Positions 52,101 through 60,202 of a DNA stretch of 64,000 bases are shown piece by piece. Under the pieces are notes generated by a model. The model made no database searches and had not been told where the DNA came from. It saw only the letters and a list, made by a program, of their open reading frames with translations. A program made the position numbers and the translations under genes. This DNA comes from Methanomassiliicoccales archaeon LGM-RCC1. GTDB taxonomy: Archaea > Thermoplasmatota > Thermoplasmata > Methanomassiliicoccales > Methanomethylophilaceae. The stretch is from assembly GCA_030168575.1 (NCBI GenBank), contig CP115555.1:868001-932000 (forward strand), in the 5' to 3' direction. Positions within the stretch are counted from its first letter, which is position 1. Each line of letters opens with the position of its first letter.

Positions 52101-53315
52101 ACCGCTGCGATTGCATTCTCGGGTGCAGAGGAGACGGTTACCGTCACCTTCTACGACAACGTCGATGTGACCACCATGACTGCCACCAAGGCAGTGGTCG
52201 TGTTCAACTCTGGCTCCACAGTCAAGTCGACTGTAACCGACGGAGACAACTCTGTCGCCCTTGTCGGAGATGTTCCTACGGCTAAGACCCTCGAGGTCAC
52301 ACTCGGGGACAAGTTCAAGGTCGGAGGAGACTTCAACGCAGTCACGACCGAGGCATCCAAGTACGTCTTCACCCTGTCCGGAGCGAGCACCATCGATGCT
52401 CTGAACGTCTACAACCTGAGGGTCGACGGAACCGCCACCACGGCCGGAGCTGTCGTCATCGTCAACGACCTTGTCGTCACCGGCAGTCTTACCGTGGCAG
52501 AGGGAAAGACCCTGACCGCGAAGAACGCGATGGTTACCGGGTCCATCGATGCTATCGGCGCCGCGACAATCACCAACGTGACCATCGGATCCACATCCAA
52601 CGCCGTCAAGGCGGTCGCGGATGTGAGCGGAAAGGTCACCGCTACCGTTGTCGTCCTGTTCGCAGGTAACACCGTCGACAGTGAGATCATCGAGGACATG
52701 AAGTTCACCGAGTTCTACGTTGACGGAAAGCTCTGGTTCACCGTCTACAGCAACGGACTGGTCGAGCTCAACGACCTCACGGTTCCCGTGACCGACGCCA
52801 TTGCGCACCCCGGTCACTATGACGACCTCATAGTCGGCGAGGACGGAAAGCTCTCCGGAACCCTCACTCCTGGAGACAAGGCATCATGCGATCTTGCGGT
52901 GGATTATGAGATCTACAACGTGACCATCATAACCGATGCCGGAATCAAGGCCGTTTACATCAACGGAAAGGTCATGGCCTCTCCCCCTTCCGGACTCAAC
53001 GACTTCACTCTCTTGGGCATCGAGGCGGGTACCTACAAGGTCACCTACACCCTGCTCAACGGATACGAAGGATCCGCTCAGCTCTACACCGCTGACGGAA
53101 CCATCCTTGAGGATAATTCGTTCGTCCTGTCCGGAACCGATGCAGACGATCTGAACGTGACCTTCCAGCTTATCGGAACCGAGAAGGAGGTCCCCTCCGG
53201 ACCTACCCCGGAAGAGCAGTCCGAGTGGACCGTTACCACCATACTCCTGCTCATCCTTGTGATCCTGATCGCCATCATGGCCGTCATCGTCGCACTCAGG
53301 CTCAACAGGAGCTGA
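49161..53315 (+). CDS. Giant surface/adhesin-like protein
   Basis: 1384 residues. Signal peptide at ~1-31 (KTTKFLAVLAVLAMAFAVIAPAEQDDA), a very long extracellular part rich in Thr, Ser, Gly, Asn and Val in short beta-like repeats (NNGTINIKQT, VNNGVINNLG, INNGTFTFK; the NNG-type turns recur through ~residues 280-640 and again at ~800-1000), many N-x-S/T sites, and a C-terminal membrane helix (~1357-1380) followed by RLNRS. No enzymatic domain. The layout is that of adhesin-like or S-layer-associated proteins of gut methanogens. It has its own long-leader promoter. Confidence 0.8.
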   Translation: MNTKTTKFLAVLAVLAMAFAVIAPAEQDDAASIVIDDLTPITDGATLDSTSGYYYANSNVKVKIDATSIDEAGWAAIKSGTYTDAVKIIILKGCTVEIENIGTATNENPAISAWVALTEEAGTTSGTKKVTTYADASDRNLWFDVGDKSTLQTVQVGSDWRIYLGPTSSELNIDSSAVGVTGDWKTCPINLKTDTDSVLIAINLTAEIHSETTDGTTFKVTKFSGEISYVDSTTLSIDKWTSGDIEVVKSVDSTLNSDISTGSTLYIDSGATITASTEFTNNGTINIKQTKDSTGVAEVGIFTLNVNMVNNGVINNLGKFDQDGNITNEGKITTGEDGVKVTWAPTSGEVINNGTFTFKETIAGSGVVFSSESTGEVRNQAASNKDVSGVLTSDTYGWNQSATIIASSTLTGRLTLDGLLTINEGVTLTITGSGEIVLDSPQSVIVNNGTIVIQNNMGIDNQKGFIYNYGKMTLSDPSTSVSQDSPTLALGVTIETINYAAFVKNYGTITNSVGYVAVNEKGSFMNQSGASFISNSFLYLGDGALISNAGKIQIDGTVDASGADQAIALTDKDATVQIVGLILPDGGLTITNKTGVDGAVGSVVLATTKYSDHTDLITGLNVATYDKGKALIVSGNVSLYSDTYGQTVSESYTITLKGTTAYIGDLTLQEKVLLAGENKTFKVVGTLVAANPGSAAIQDMDATGTITVDGKIITNVSPLSGYKNLNAAMYQTISESFIKTYYYTTLPNAVAEASDLGVAEVTIYGSLEVKSDLTIPAPLIVKNQGILTIKDGANVTVADGAELNNGGTINVDGSLYAYKIEDISGNTTSIAIVSDVKVVGSEDVLYTNLYSALETAEAGDTVVITKDDGSAVKLSKDTTIPVGVTLDTNEKALDTNGKKLIVNGTLALYAAGSFTSYEDVTLNGYIVSDDQRTYSTTGLAGAYYSTDVGSVDRYYIAGIKNLADITASGVTEIEVRGEISTAAIAFSGAEETVTVTFYDNVDVTTMTATKAVVVFNSGSTVKSTVTDGDNSVALVGDVPTAKTLEVTLGDKFKVGGDFNAVTTEASKYVFTLSGASTIDALNVYNLRVDGTATTAGAVVIVNDLVVTGSLTVAEGKTLTAKNAMVTGSIDAIGAATITNVTIGSTSNAVKAVADVSGKVTATVVVLFAGNTVDSEIIEDMKFTEFYVDGKLWFTVYSNGLVELNDLTVPVTDAIAHPGHYDDLIVGEDGKLSGTLTPGDKASCDLAVDYEIYNVTIITDAGIKAVYINGKVMASPPSGLNDFTLLGIEAGTYKVTYTLLNGYEGSAQLYTADGTILEDNSFVLSGTDADDLNVTFQLIGTEKEVPSGPTPEEQSEWTVTTILLLILVILIAIMAVIVALRLNRS

Positions 53316-53364
53316 GCGTTAGATAATCAAGGATGAACGAACACCAACAACCACAAACCAAACA

Positions 53365-53380
53365 GGGCCCTTCGGGGCCC
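53365..53380. terminator. UUCG-loop terminator between convergent genes
   Basis: GGGCCC-TTCG-GGGCCC followed by ATTTACTC. It sits between the surface protein gene and the convergent ATPase gene. Confidence 0.55.
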
Positions 53381-53386
53381 ATTTAC

Positions 53387-54748
53387 TCAGATTGGGACCC
53401 CGTTGTTGAACAGGATCACGTCCCTTCCTTCGAAACCATCTCTGATATCGTCGTTGTAACCGGATACCGAGAACATGCAGTAGACCTTCCTGTAATCGCC
53501 CAGCTCTTTCACATCCCCAGCCTTGGAAACCAGAGAGTTCAGGACGCTTATGCCCAGAGGCCTCTCCGTGAAATTGCATTCGCATACATATGCCGTTTTG
53601 TTCCTGTTGTCCAGGGCGATAAGGTCGATCTCCCCGTTGCCCCAGTACTTCCCGTATCTTGCATGCACGCCCTTTTCGAGAAGGTAGCTGCGCAGCTCCT
53701 TCCTGCAGATGCCCTCGAACACGAAGGCGACGTGCGCATCGACGAAATGCTCCTCCAGGTCATCCAGGGCGGTCTCCGGCTCCTCTTTCAGGATATTTCT
53801 CCTGTACGGGTACACGAAGCGGAACCAGAACTGCGTGAAGCTGTCCGCTATCACGTACTGCCCGTTCCTGCTGTGCTCCGGGGACTTCTCGGTGATTGGA
53901 GATATCCTCTCCACCATGCCGACATCCATCAGTCTCCTGATGTACGGAAGCACCTCTGAGGAGGGAGCCTGGACGGCGCTGGTGAGCTTCTCCGCGGTAC
54001 GGTTTCCGTTGGCGATCGCCCTCATGTACGTGTTGTAGCTGGAAAGATTGGAGAACTCGCTCCTGAGGAGATACTCCCCCTCGTTCAGGAGGGGTGCCCC
54101 CAGGGACAGGGATGATGATACCGCGTTCTCCTTCGGGGTGAGACCGTCCCTCATGAGCATCATGTAGTAGGGGACTCCTCCGGTGATCGAGTACTCCTCC
54201 ACAGCTGTGCGGTAAGGCTTTCCCCTTATGGTGTCCCGGAACGGGAGCGGCATCAGGGTGAGGTCCCCCGTCCCCCTGCCGTGCAGGGGGCTGTCCTCTT
54301 CGGAGTAGCTCTTCATGGATGCCAGGGACGAGCCGCACAGGATGAGCATGACGTTCTCCTTGGACAGGTAAGTGTCCCAAAGGCCTTGGATCGTCTTGAG
54401 GAGGTCCCTGTCGGCACGTACGGCATAGGGGAACTCATCGATGACGATGATCTTCCTTCCTGGCCTGTTGGAGACATAGGTCTTCAGGGCATCCTTCCAA
54501 TTCGTGAACCTCAGTCCTTGGATGCCCGCGGACTCCGATACGGCATCTGAAAGGCTCTGGAGGATGGATTCGGAGGTCTCCTTATCCACCTCGAAGTACA
54601 GGCTCTCCTTGTCTTTGATGAATTCCTCGACGAGCCTGCTCTTGCCCACGCGGCGTCTCCCCTTGATGAACACCAGGGGATGCGGCATCCTGTACTGCTC
54701 CTCTAGGAATTCCATCTCCTGTCTTCTGCCGATGAAGTCCATGCACAT
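53387..54748 (-). CDS. Archaeal ATPase with DUF234 nuclease-like domain
   Basis: 453 residues. FIGRRQEMEFLEEQY start, Walker A GRRRVGKSRL (~residues 30-39), Walker B KIIVIDEFPY (~99-108), sensor ILCGSS (~133), a winged-helix region (~250-290) and a C-terminal DUF234-type domain with YWGNGEIDLIALDNRNKTAYVCECNF (E-x-D...E-x-(N/K) nuclease-like pattern, ~375-400). Same broad superfamily as the ATPase at 46756 but a different subfamily. GGAGG nine bases upstream supports ATG 54748. Confidence 0.85.
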   Translation of the reverse strand: MCMDFIGRRQEMEFLEEQYRMPHPLVFIKGRRRVGKSRLVEEFIKDKESLYFEVDKETSESILQSLSDAVSESAGIQGLRFTNWKDALKTYVSNRPGRKIIVIDEFPYAVRADRDLLKTIQGLWDTYLSKENVMLILCGSSLASMKSYSEEDSPLHGRGTGDLTLMPLPFRDTIRGKPYRTAVEEYSITGGVPYYMMLMRDGLTPKENAVSSSLSLGAPLLNEGEYLLRSEFSNLSSYNTYMRAIANGNRTAEKLTSAVQAPSSEVLPYIRRLMDVGMVERISPITEKSPEHSRNGQYVIADSFTQFWFRFVYPYRRNILKEEPETALDDLEEHFVDAHVAFVFEGICRKELRSYLLEKGVHARYGKYWGNGEIDLIALDNRNKTAYVCECNFTERPLGISVLNSLVSKAGDVKELGDYRKVYCMFSVSGYNDDIRDGFEGRDVILFNNGVPI

Positions 54749-54780
54749 GCTACGTTTCCTCCGTAAAAAAGGTTTTTGTT

Positions 54781-54815
54781 AATTGAAAAAATTTTAATTT
54801 AAAAAATTTTCAATT
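54781..54815. promoter_or_regulatory. AT-rich inverted repeat in the ATPase promoter
   Basis: AATTGAAAA (54781-54789) and TTTTCAATT (54807-54815) are perfect 9-bp arms around an A/T-only centre that contains TATA-like sequence for the minus-strand gene starting at 54748. Likely promoter plus operator, but A/T richness weakens the case. Confidence 0.35.
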
Positions 54816-55026
54816 ATTTTTGATGTTAGGATTTTCCTCTGAATTGGTATGTTCCAGCAAAGGGAAAGTGAGCACATCGCCGGAGTAGTCTTCATCAGAT
54901 AATACAAACTCTCGGTCGCCCCGTATAGTGGAAATGAAGGTAACGAATAACGTTTCCATTGCACGCCTCACTCCCCGTCCGTGCCCGCGCACGGCTTTAT
55001 TAATAAGTAACAGATAACCTGCCATC

Positions 55027-56148
55027 ATGCCAGAGGAATTCACTGTCACCCCATGGGAGGTCAAGGGGGACATCGACTACGACCTGCTGATGCAGAAGTT
55101 CGGAACCAGTCCGATAGACGATGCCCTCATGGACAGGCTGTCCACGTACGGCGACCTCCACCCGATGCTCAAGCGCGGTATATTCTACACCCACCGCGAC
55201 ATGCTCTGGCTGCTGAACGAGTACGACAAGGGGAACAGGTTTACGATCTACACCGGGAGGGGACCCTCAGGGAACACCCATCTCGGACACCTGATGCCGT
55301 GGATGTTCAACAAGTGGATGCAGGACACGTTCGGCGTGAACATGATCTTCCAGATGACCAACGACGAGAAGTTCCTGTTCAAGGACATGGAGCTGAAGGA
55401 GACCACCGACATGGCCTACCAGAACGCCCTGGACTTCATAGCGCTGGGATTCGATCCCAAGAAGACGAGGATCATCGTCAACACGAAGAACATCGACAAG
55501 CTGTACCCGATCGCCCTGAGTGTGGCGAAGAAGGTCACCTTCTCCACCGCCAAGGCGGTGTTCGGATTCGACAACTCCACGAACATCGGATCGATATTCT
55601 TCACCGCCATGCAGTCGGCCCCGGCGTTCCTGCCCTCGGTCGATGCAGGTAAACAGGTGCCCGTGGTCATTCCCTGTGGTATCGACCAGGATCCCCACTT
55701 CAGGGTCTGCAGGGACGTCGCTCCGGGGTTGGGATTCCCCAAGCCCTCGCTGATCTGCTGCAAGATGATGCCTGGCCTTTCCGGCGGGGACAAGATGTCA
55801 TCCTCGGACGAGAACGCCACCATATACACCACCGATACCCCCAAGCAGGTCAAGAAGAAGGTCGGCAGGGCTTTCACCGGCGGATGCGTCAGCGTGGAGG
55901 AGCAGAGGGAGAAGGGCGGAAACCCCGAGGTCTGCGCCGTATTCAAGTACAACTACTACATGTTCGAGCACGACGATGCCGAACTGAACGAGATGGCACG
56001 CAAGTGCCGCAGCGGAGAGGTGCTCTGCGGGGAATGCAAGATGTGCCTCACCGAGAAGATCAATGTCTTCCTCGAGCAGCATCAGGACAAGAGGGAGAAG
56101 GCAAAGGACGTCATCGCGGAGATGGCGTACGACGGATTCGAATGGTGA
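55027..56148 (+). CDS. trpS: Tryptophanyl-tRNA synthetase
   Basis: 373-residue archaeal/eukaryotic-type TrpRS (class I). HIGH-like motif GPSGNTHLGH (~residues 80-89), KMSSS in GGDKMSSSDEN (~256-266), the FTGGCVSVEEQREKGGNPEVCAVF segment and a Cys pair CGECKMC near the C-terminus. A TATA-like TTTATTAATA at ~54992 gives a leaderless start. Followed by pheS after four bases. Confidence 0.96.
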   Translation: MPEEFTVTPWEVKGDIDYDLLMQKFGTSPIDDALMDRLSTYGDLHPMLKRGIFYTHRDMLWLLNEYDKGNRFTIYTGRGPSGNTHLGHLMPWMFNKWMQDTFGVNMIFQMTNDEKFLFKDMELKETTDMAYQNALDFIALGFDPKKTRIIVNTKNIDKLYPIALSVAKKVTFSTAKAVFGFDNSTNIGSIFFTAMQSAPAFLPSVDAGKQVPVVIPCGIDQDPHFRVCRDVAPGLGFPKPSLICCKMMPGLSGGDKMSSSDENATIYTTDTPKQVKKKVGRAFTGGCVSVEEQREKGGNPEVCAVFKYNYYMFEHDDAELNEMARKCRSGEVLCGECKMCLTEKINVFLEQHQDKREKAKDVIAEMAYDGFEW

Positions 56149-56152
56149 TCCC

Positions 56153-57673
56153 ATGGTAAGCGCTGAGATTCTGGAAGGATTGAGCTACAACGAGAAGAGA
56201 CTGCTGCTGGCGCTGGGCGCCAGGGGAGGCTCCGCCTCTCCTGCGGAGCTCATAGCGGATAAGCAGTTCGGTCTGGAGGTCGAGGTCATGGGAGCCGCCT
56301 CCTGGCTGGAGTCCAAGGAGCTGGCTAGGATCACCGAGAGGGTGGAGAAGTTCATCGTCCTGACGGATGAATCCATAGTCTCCACCGGGCTTCCCGAGAG
56401 GACCGCGGTAGTGAAGATCAACGAAGCGGGCGGAAGGATGGACATGGACGCCCTCGCGGAGCAGATGCCCGGAGGAATGGACAAGGTCGCCGTCGGATGG
56501 CTTAAGAGGAAGGCATTGGCGGACATCGTCGCCGAGGGCGACAGGAAGTTCCTGGTGCTCACCGACAAGGGGAAGGCTGTGCTCAATGAGGAGATGCCCG
56601 AGGAGGCGTTCCTCAAGAGGCTGGCCGAGAACCCCGTGCCCGAAGCGGAGGCTGACAAGAACATCGTCAAGGACCTCAAGGGCAGGAAGGGAATGATCGG
56701 CGAGAAGGTCGTTACCGAGAGGAGCATCGCACTCACCGACCTCGGAAAGGAGGTCGCCAACTCAGGATTGGAGCTGAAGGAGGAGGTCACCGAGGTGACC
56801 GACCGTCTCATCCAGTCGGGAGAATGGAAGAACGCCGAGTTCAGGAAATACGACATACAGACGTTCGCTCCCGCTATCGTCCCTGCGAAGAAGCACCCGC
56901 TGTCCAGGCTCGGTGCGGAGATCCGCAGGATGTTCACCGACATGGGATTCACAGAGATGTCATCTGAGTACGTCCAGCCATCGTTCTGGAATCTCGATGT
57001 CCTCTTCACGCCGCAGGACCATCCCGCGAGGGACCTGCAGGATACATTCTATCTGGAGAGGCCGAAGGCCATCCACATCGACGACGAGGAGCTCGTCGCC
57101 AAGATCAAGGCGATCCACGAGAACGGCGGGGACACCGGTTCCACTGGATGGGGAGGCAAATGGTCCAGGGAGATGGCGGAGTCCGCGCTCCTCAGGACGC
57201 ACAGCACCTGCTCGTCCATCAGGTACATCGCGGCCCATCCGGATGCACCGCAGAAGGCGTTCTCGATATCCAGGATATTCAGGAACGAATCCATCGATTC
57301 CACCCATCTTCCGGAGTTCACCCAGATCGAGGGAATCGTCATCGACGAGAAGGCGGACTTCAACATGCTGATCTCGATGATCAAGGAGTTCTACAGCAAG
57401 ATGGGATTCGACCAGATCCGCATCCGTCCGGCGTACTTCCCGTACACCGAGCCGTCGCTGGAGATAGAGGTCTTCTTCAACGGAAAGTGGATGGAGCTCG
57501 GAGGAGCGGGCATGTTCAGGCCAGAGGTCCTGGCGCCGTTCGGAGTCAAGACGCCTGTGCTCGCATGGGGATTCGGATTCGAGAGGCTCGCCATGCTGAA
57601 ATGGGACATCAGGGACATCAGGGACCTGTACATCTCCGACATCGACACCCTCAAGAAGAACACCGTGTTCTGA
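56153..57673 (+). CDS. pheS: Phenylalanyl-tRNA synthetase alpha subunit
   Basis: 506-residue archaeal-type PheRS alpha chain (class II). N-terminal winged-helix DNA/RNA-binding repeats (~residues 1-190), then the catalytic core: HPLSRLGAEIRRMFTDMGF (~245-263), motif 2 SISRIFRNESIDSTHLPEFTQIEG (~365-388) and motif 3 ending AWGFGFERLAMLKW (~470-483). The start is ATG 56153; an upstream in-frame extension lies inside trpS. Its 3' end faces a leftward gene whose frame reads into it. No pheT lies nearby. Confidence 0.96.
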   Translation: MVSAEILEGLSYNEKRLLLALGARGGSASPAELIADKQFGLEVEVMGAASWLESKELARITERVEKFIVLTDESIVSTGLPERTAVVKINEAGGRMDMDALAEQMPGGMDKVAVGWLKRKALADIVAEGDRKFLVLTDKGKAVLNEEMPEEAFLKRLAENPVPEAEADKNIVKDLKGRKGMIGEKVVTERSIALTDLGKEVANSGLELKEEVTEVTDRLIQSGEWKNAEFRKYDIQTFAPAIVPAKKHPLSRLGAEIRRMFTDMGFTEMSSEYVQPSFWNLDVLFTPQDHPARDLQDTFYLERPKAIHIDDEELVAKIKAIHENGGDTGSTGWGGKWSREMAESALLRTHSTCSSIRYIAAHPDAPQKAFSISRIFRNESIDSTHLPEFTQIEGIVIDEKADFNMLISMIKEFYSKMGFDQIRIRPAYFPYTEPSLEIEVFFNGKWMELGGAGMFRPEVLAPFGVKTPVLAWGFGFERLAMLKWDIRDIRDLYISDIDTLKKNTVF

Positions 57674-58873
57674 GGGCACGTAATCCGAGACCATATCCAT
57701 CAGCACTGATAGGATTATCTTCCTGTCATGGTTGCGGCTGAGACGAAGGGCGCTGTTCAGGAGCTCCTTGGCGCATTCGCTGTTGCCAAGCTCCATCTCT
57801 ATCACCGCTTCCCAGCGGAGGAGCTCGTCCATGCGGAAGATGCAGCCTTCGTCCAGCATCCTCTTTCTCGTTGATTCAAGGACCTTCAGAGCGTCGATAT
57901 AGCGGCAGTTGGCGTAAAGGCAGAGGCCGAGGACCATACCTGAATCGATATCGACAATTCCCCGGGCCGACGCCAGGGAGAGGGCCTCCCTGATCCTGTC
58001 GGATCTCAGTAACACTTCGCACATCAGAGAATATCCAAGGCACGGATCGGATTCGATTATCTTCGGCACCATCTCAGAAGCGGTCTCCAACCCGCCCGTA
58101 TCCAAGGCCATCCTCGCTGCCATCGGCAGCAGGTCGGAACGTCCGTTCCTCATCACCATCTTGGATACAACCGCGGATAGGTCCCGGTCCGAATGGTCCA
58201 CTATGTCAAACGTATGTTCGGTCAGCAGCCTCAGTGCTTCCCTATCCCTGTTGGACATCCCCAGATGATACACCCTTTCCGATATCGGGCATCCATGGTC
58301 CAGGCACCAGTCGGCAGCCATGCTGTGCCATTCCGTCTGCTTATCCTTCGGACTTATCTTGAGCAGCTTGGTCCTGAATGCCGCCTGGACGGTCGCTTCC
58401 CCATTCGGCCTCATCACTATCAGGGGGCTGGCGAACTTCACATCGGATGCCATGATCCGTGTGCGCAGCAGGCTCAGGCACCCGATGCAATCCAGTCGGT
58501 CCCCCAGATTCCTCCTGAGCGTATCGAAGTCCTTCGCATCCATGATCGAACAAAGGTCCAACAGCTCCACATCATCCTCCTTGAGGGACCTGATCCTGTC
58601 GGCGAGTATCTTCTTCCCGGTGTCGGTGATGTGATACACCTTCCTCTTTGCAGGACGGTTCGACTTCTTTATGCTGGCGAATGAGAACACGACCTCGTTG
58701 GATTCGATCATCCTTCTCAGAATGATGCTGACATGGGACCTGGTGATCCCGACGGACACCGCTATGCCGTCCTGAGTGATCTCCGAGGGGGCGTCGTAAT
58801 CGATGTCGTATCTCAGGTGCCTGTAGTTGAATAGGTGGGCGAGGATCTTGTCGTGGTATGAAACGCGTTCCAT
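56960..58873 (-). CDS. Winged-helix regulator with helical repeats; frame reads through into antisense of pheS
   Basis: The first ~400 codons (58873-57674) look like real protein: an N-terminal winged helix (residues ~1-90: ITQDGIAVSVGITRSHVSIILRRMIESNEVVFSF), then helical TPR-like repeats (~150-395: EALRLLTEHTF, AARMALDTGGLETASEMV, ALKVLESTRKRML, ECAKELLNSALRLS). No stop follows until 56960, so the last ~237 codons are antisense to pheS and look like shadow sequence (EHRRLDSERRQDLWPEH). The original 3' end has probably been lost. ATG 58873 has a TATA at 58894-58902, preceded by the 51-bp shared element, so the mRNA is likely leaderless. Confidence 0.65.
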   Translation of the reverse strand: MERVSYHDKILAHLFNYRHLRYDIDYDAPSEITQDGIAVSVGITRSHVSIILRRMIESNEVVFSFASIKKSNRPAKRKVYHITDTGKKILADRIRSLKEDDVELLDLCSIMDAKDFDTLRRNLGDRLDCIGCLSLLRTRIMASDVKFASPLIVMRPNGEATVQAAFRTKLLKISPKDKQTEWHSMAADWCLDHGCPISERVYHLGMSNRDREALRLLTEHTFDIVDHSDRDLSAVVSKMVMRNGRSDLLPMAARMALDTGGLETASEMVPKIIESDPCLGYSLMCEVLLRSDRIREALSLASARGIVDIDSGMVLGLCLYANCRYIDALKVLESTRKRMLDEGCIFRMDELLRWEAVIEMELGNSECAKELLNSALRLSRNHDRKIILSVLMDMVSDYVPSEHGVLLEGVDVGDVQVPDVPDVPFQHGEPLESESPCEHRRLDSERRQDLWPEHARSSELHPLSVEEDLYLQRRLGVREVRRTDADLVESHLAVELLDHRDQHVEVRLLVDDDSLDLGELRKMGGIDGFVPEYPGYRERLLRCIRMGRDVPDGRAGAVRPEERGLRHLPGPFASPSSGTGVPAVLVDRLDLGDELLVVDVDGLRPLQIECILQVPRGMVLRREEDIEIPERWLDVLR

Positions 58874-58893
58874 GATGAGGTAGTTCCTCTTGG

Positions 58894-58951
58894 AGAATAT
58901 AATGGGGGCAACCGCTTTCTAGCATCTATAGATTGAAACCCCTTGGGCGTT
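58894..58951 (-). promoter_or_regulatory. Shared promoter element, copy A (upstream of winged-helix/repeat gene)
   Basis: Minus-strand TATA-like ATTATATTC at 58894-58902 is ~25 bases from the ATG at 58873. Immediately upstream, 58901-58951 matches 10561-10611 without gaps (37 of 51), including GCTTTCTA and TCTATAGATTG. The position just above TATA is where an archaeal activator or repressor would bind. The core ends GATTGAAAC, which resembles a CRISPR repeat end, but there is no array. Confidence 0.55.
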
Positions 58952-59309
58952 TGAAGGGCTGTGAGCATTCGAGGAGGAACGGCGTCACGTCTTCATTCTA
59001 AAGTCGGGGGCCGTCTTTTATTCGGAGAATCGCCTGATAGCAATATTCATTTCCGAACAAGTTCTCAGACGAGAGGGTCCGATGCCCAGCACCGGAAGTC
59101 CTGTGCACCGGACTTCCTGCTCCTCTGGCAGATCACCATCTAACGGAGCGTATAAGGCTAAGAAGGGGAGGTGGCCGAATGTGGACCTGGAGCCGTAATT
59201 TTAAGGATCTAAGATTCTCCGAAAAACCGCAAAAATGGCTGAAAAGGCCCGACTGAAAGTGAAAATCGAATCGGAACCCATTTTATCCCATCACACGGTT
59301 CCTTGAGGC
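58952..59309 (-). ncRNA. Intergenic region with a second GGAAGTCC hairpin; candidate leftward RNA from ~59127
   Basis: No gene is supported here. GGAAGTCC (59094-59101) and GGACTTCC (59110-59117) form an 8-bp stem around TGTGCACC; flanking AGCA/TGCT extends it on the minus strand. A minus-strand TATA-like CCTTATAC (59150-59157) predicts a start near 59127, putting the hairpin at +10, exactly as in the candidate RNA at 10.5 kb (loop TTCGCGAC there). Sequence outside the hairpin differs. A plus-strand TATA-like TTTTATCC at ~59280 serves dtdA. Confidence 0.35.
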
Positions 59310-60143
59310 ATGGCAAGGCTGTTGGTCTGCAGCGAACCCGACCTCCCGTCGGCGAATATGAAGGAATCCCTGCTGAGGATGCATGAGTGGGAGGACATGG
59401 GGTCCGATGGCAGGAACTCCTATCTGTCCAACGGGGACACGGTGATGGTGACGATCCCGGACCTGCACATCCGCCACGAGGACCTAGACAAGGAGGCGGA
59501 GGCGTTCGGCATCAAGGTGGACGAGGTCATAGTGATGAGCAAGCATTCCGCCGCAAGCGGCAGGCCCGCGCTCACCGCGCATCCGATAGGGAACTACCAT
59601 GAGAACGATTTCGGAGGGAAGGCGGAGGCCGTCGTGAAGGCCAATCCGGCGCTGATGACCGATGCGCTGAGGAGGATGGTATCATTCAACGACATCCCCG
59701 ACGAACAGCTGTGCTTCGAGGTCACCCATCACGGCCCGTGGATGGAGAAGCCCACGTTCTTCATCGAGGTGGGCAGCGAGGAGAGGGAGTGGGGCAACAA
59801 GCATGCCGCCGAGATCCTCGCGAAGGTGATCGATTCCCTCGAACCCCATGAGGAGTATCCCTCTGCGATAGGCATCGGGGGAGGCCATTACGCCCCGAGG
59901 TTCACCGAGGTGGCGCTGAAGTACAAGGTGAATTTCGGACACATGATCCCCAACTACCATCTGGAGGGAAGGGACGATGAGGACATCGTCAGGATGATAG
60001 GGCTGGCAGGAGAGGCCACCGGCACTAAGATGGTGTATCTGCATGGGAAATCCATGAAGAAGGCCGAGGAGAGGAGGATCGAGGGCCTGATAGAATCGGT
60101 CGGTTACGAGAGGATTAAATCCGCTGATCTGGAGCCTTTGTGA
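59310..60143 (+). CDS. dtdA: D-aminoacyl-tRNA deacylase (archaeal DtdA/DTD2 type)
   Basis: 277 residues. Hydrolyses D-amino acids from mischarged tRNA. Family landmarks: SKHSAASGRPALTAHPIGNYHENDFGGKA (~residues 78-106), TVEVTHHGP-like FEVTHHGPW (~136-144), and GIGGGHYAPRFTEVALKYKVNFGHMIPNYHLEG (~189-221), the conserved GGGHY/GH core. A TATA box ~27 bases upstream suggests leaderless transcription. Confidence 0.94.
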   Translation: MARLLVCSEPDLPSANMKESLLRMHEWEDMGSDGRNSYLSNGDTVMVTIPDLHIRHEDLDKEAEAFGIKVDEVIVMSKHSAASGRPALTAHPIGNYHENDFGGKAEAVVKANPALMTDALRRMVSFNDIPDEQLCFEVTHHGPWMEKPTFFIEVGSEEREWGNKHAAEILAKVIDSLEPHEEYPSAIGIGGGHYAPRFTEVALKYKVNFGHMIPNYHLEGRDDEDIVRMIGLAGEATGTKMVYLHGKSMKKAEERRIEGLIESVGYERIKSADLEPL

Positions 60144-60202
60144 GTCTATATCAGCGGGCGTTTCGACCTGGGATGGACGATATACCATCTGGAAAGGCCT
60201 TG

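Noticed and set aside
58904-58939. Possible CRISPR repeat (36 bases ending GATTGAAAC), with a related copy at 10564-10599
   Set aside because: Only single copies, no spacers or array, and the similarity continues beyond a repeat unit into a TATA box; a promoter element explains it better.
59163-59190. tRNA-like D-arm sequence (GGTGGCCGAATGTGG)
   Set aside because: No matching acceptor stem, anticodon arm or T-arm follows; chance or at most a relic.
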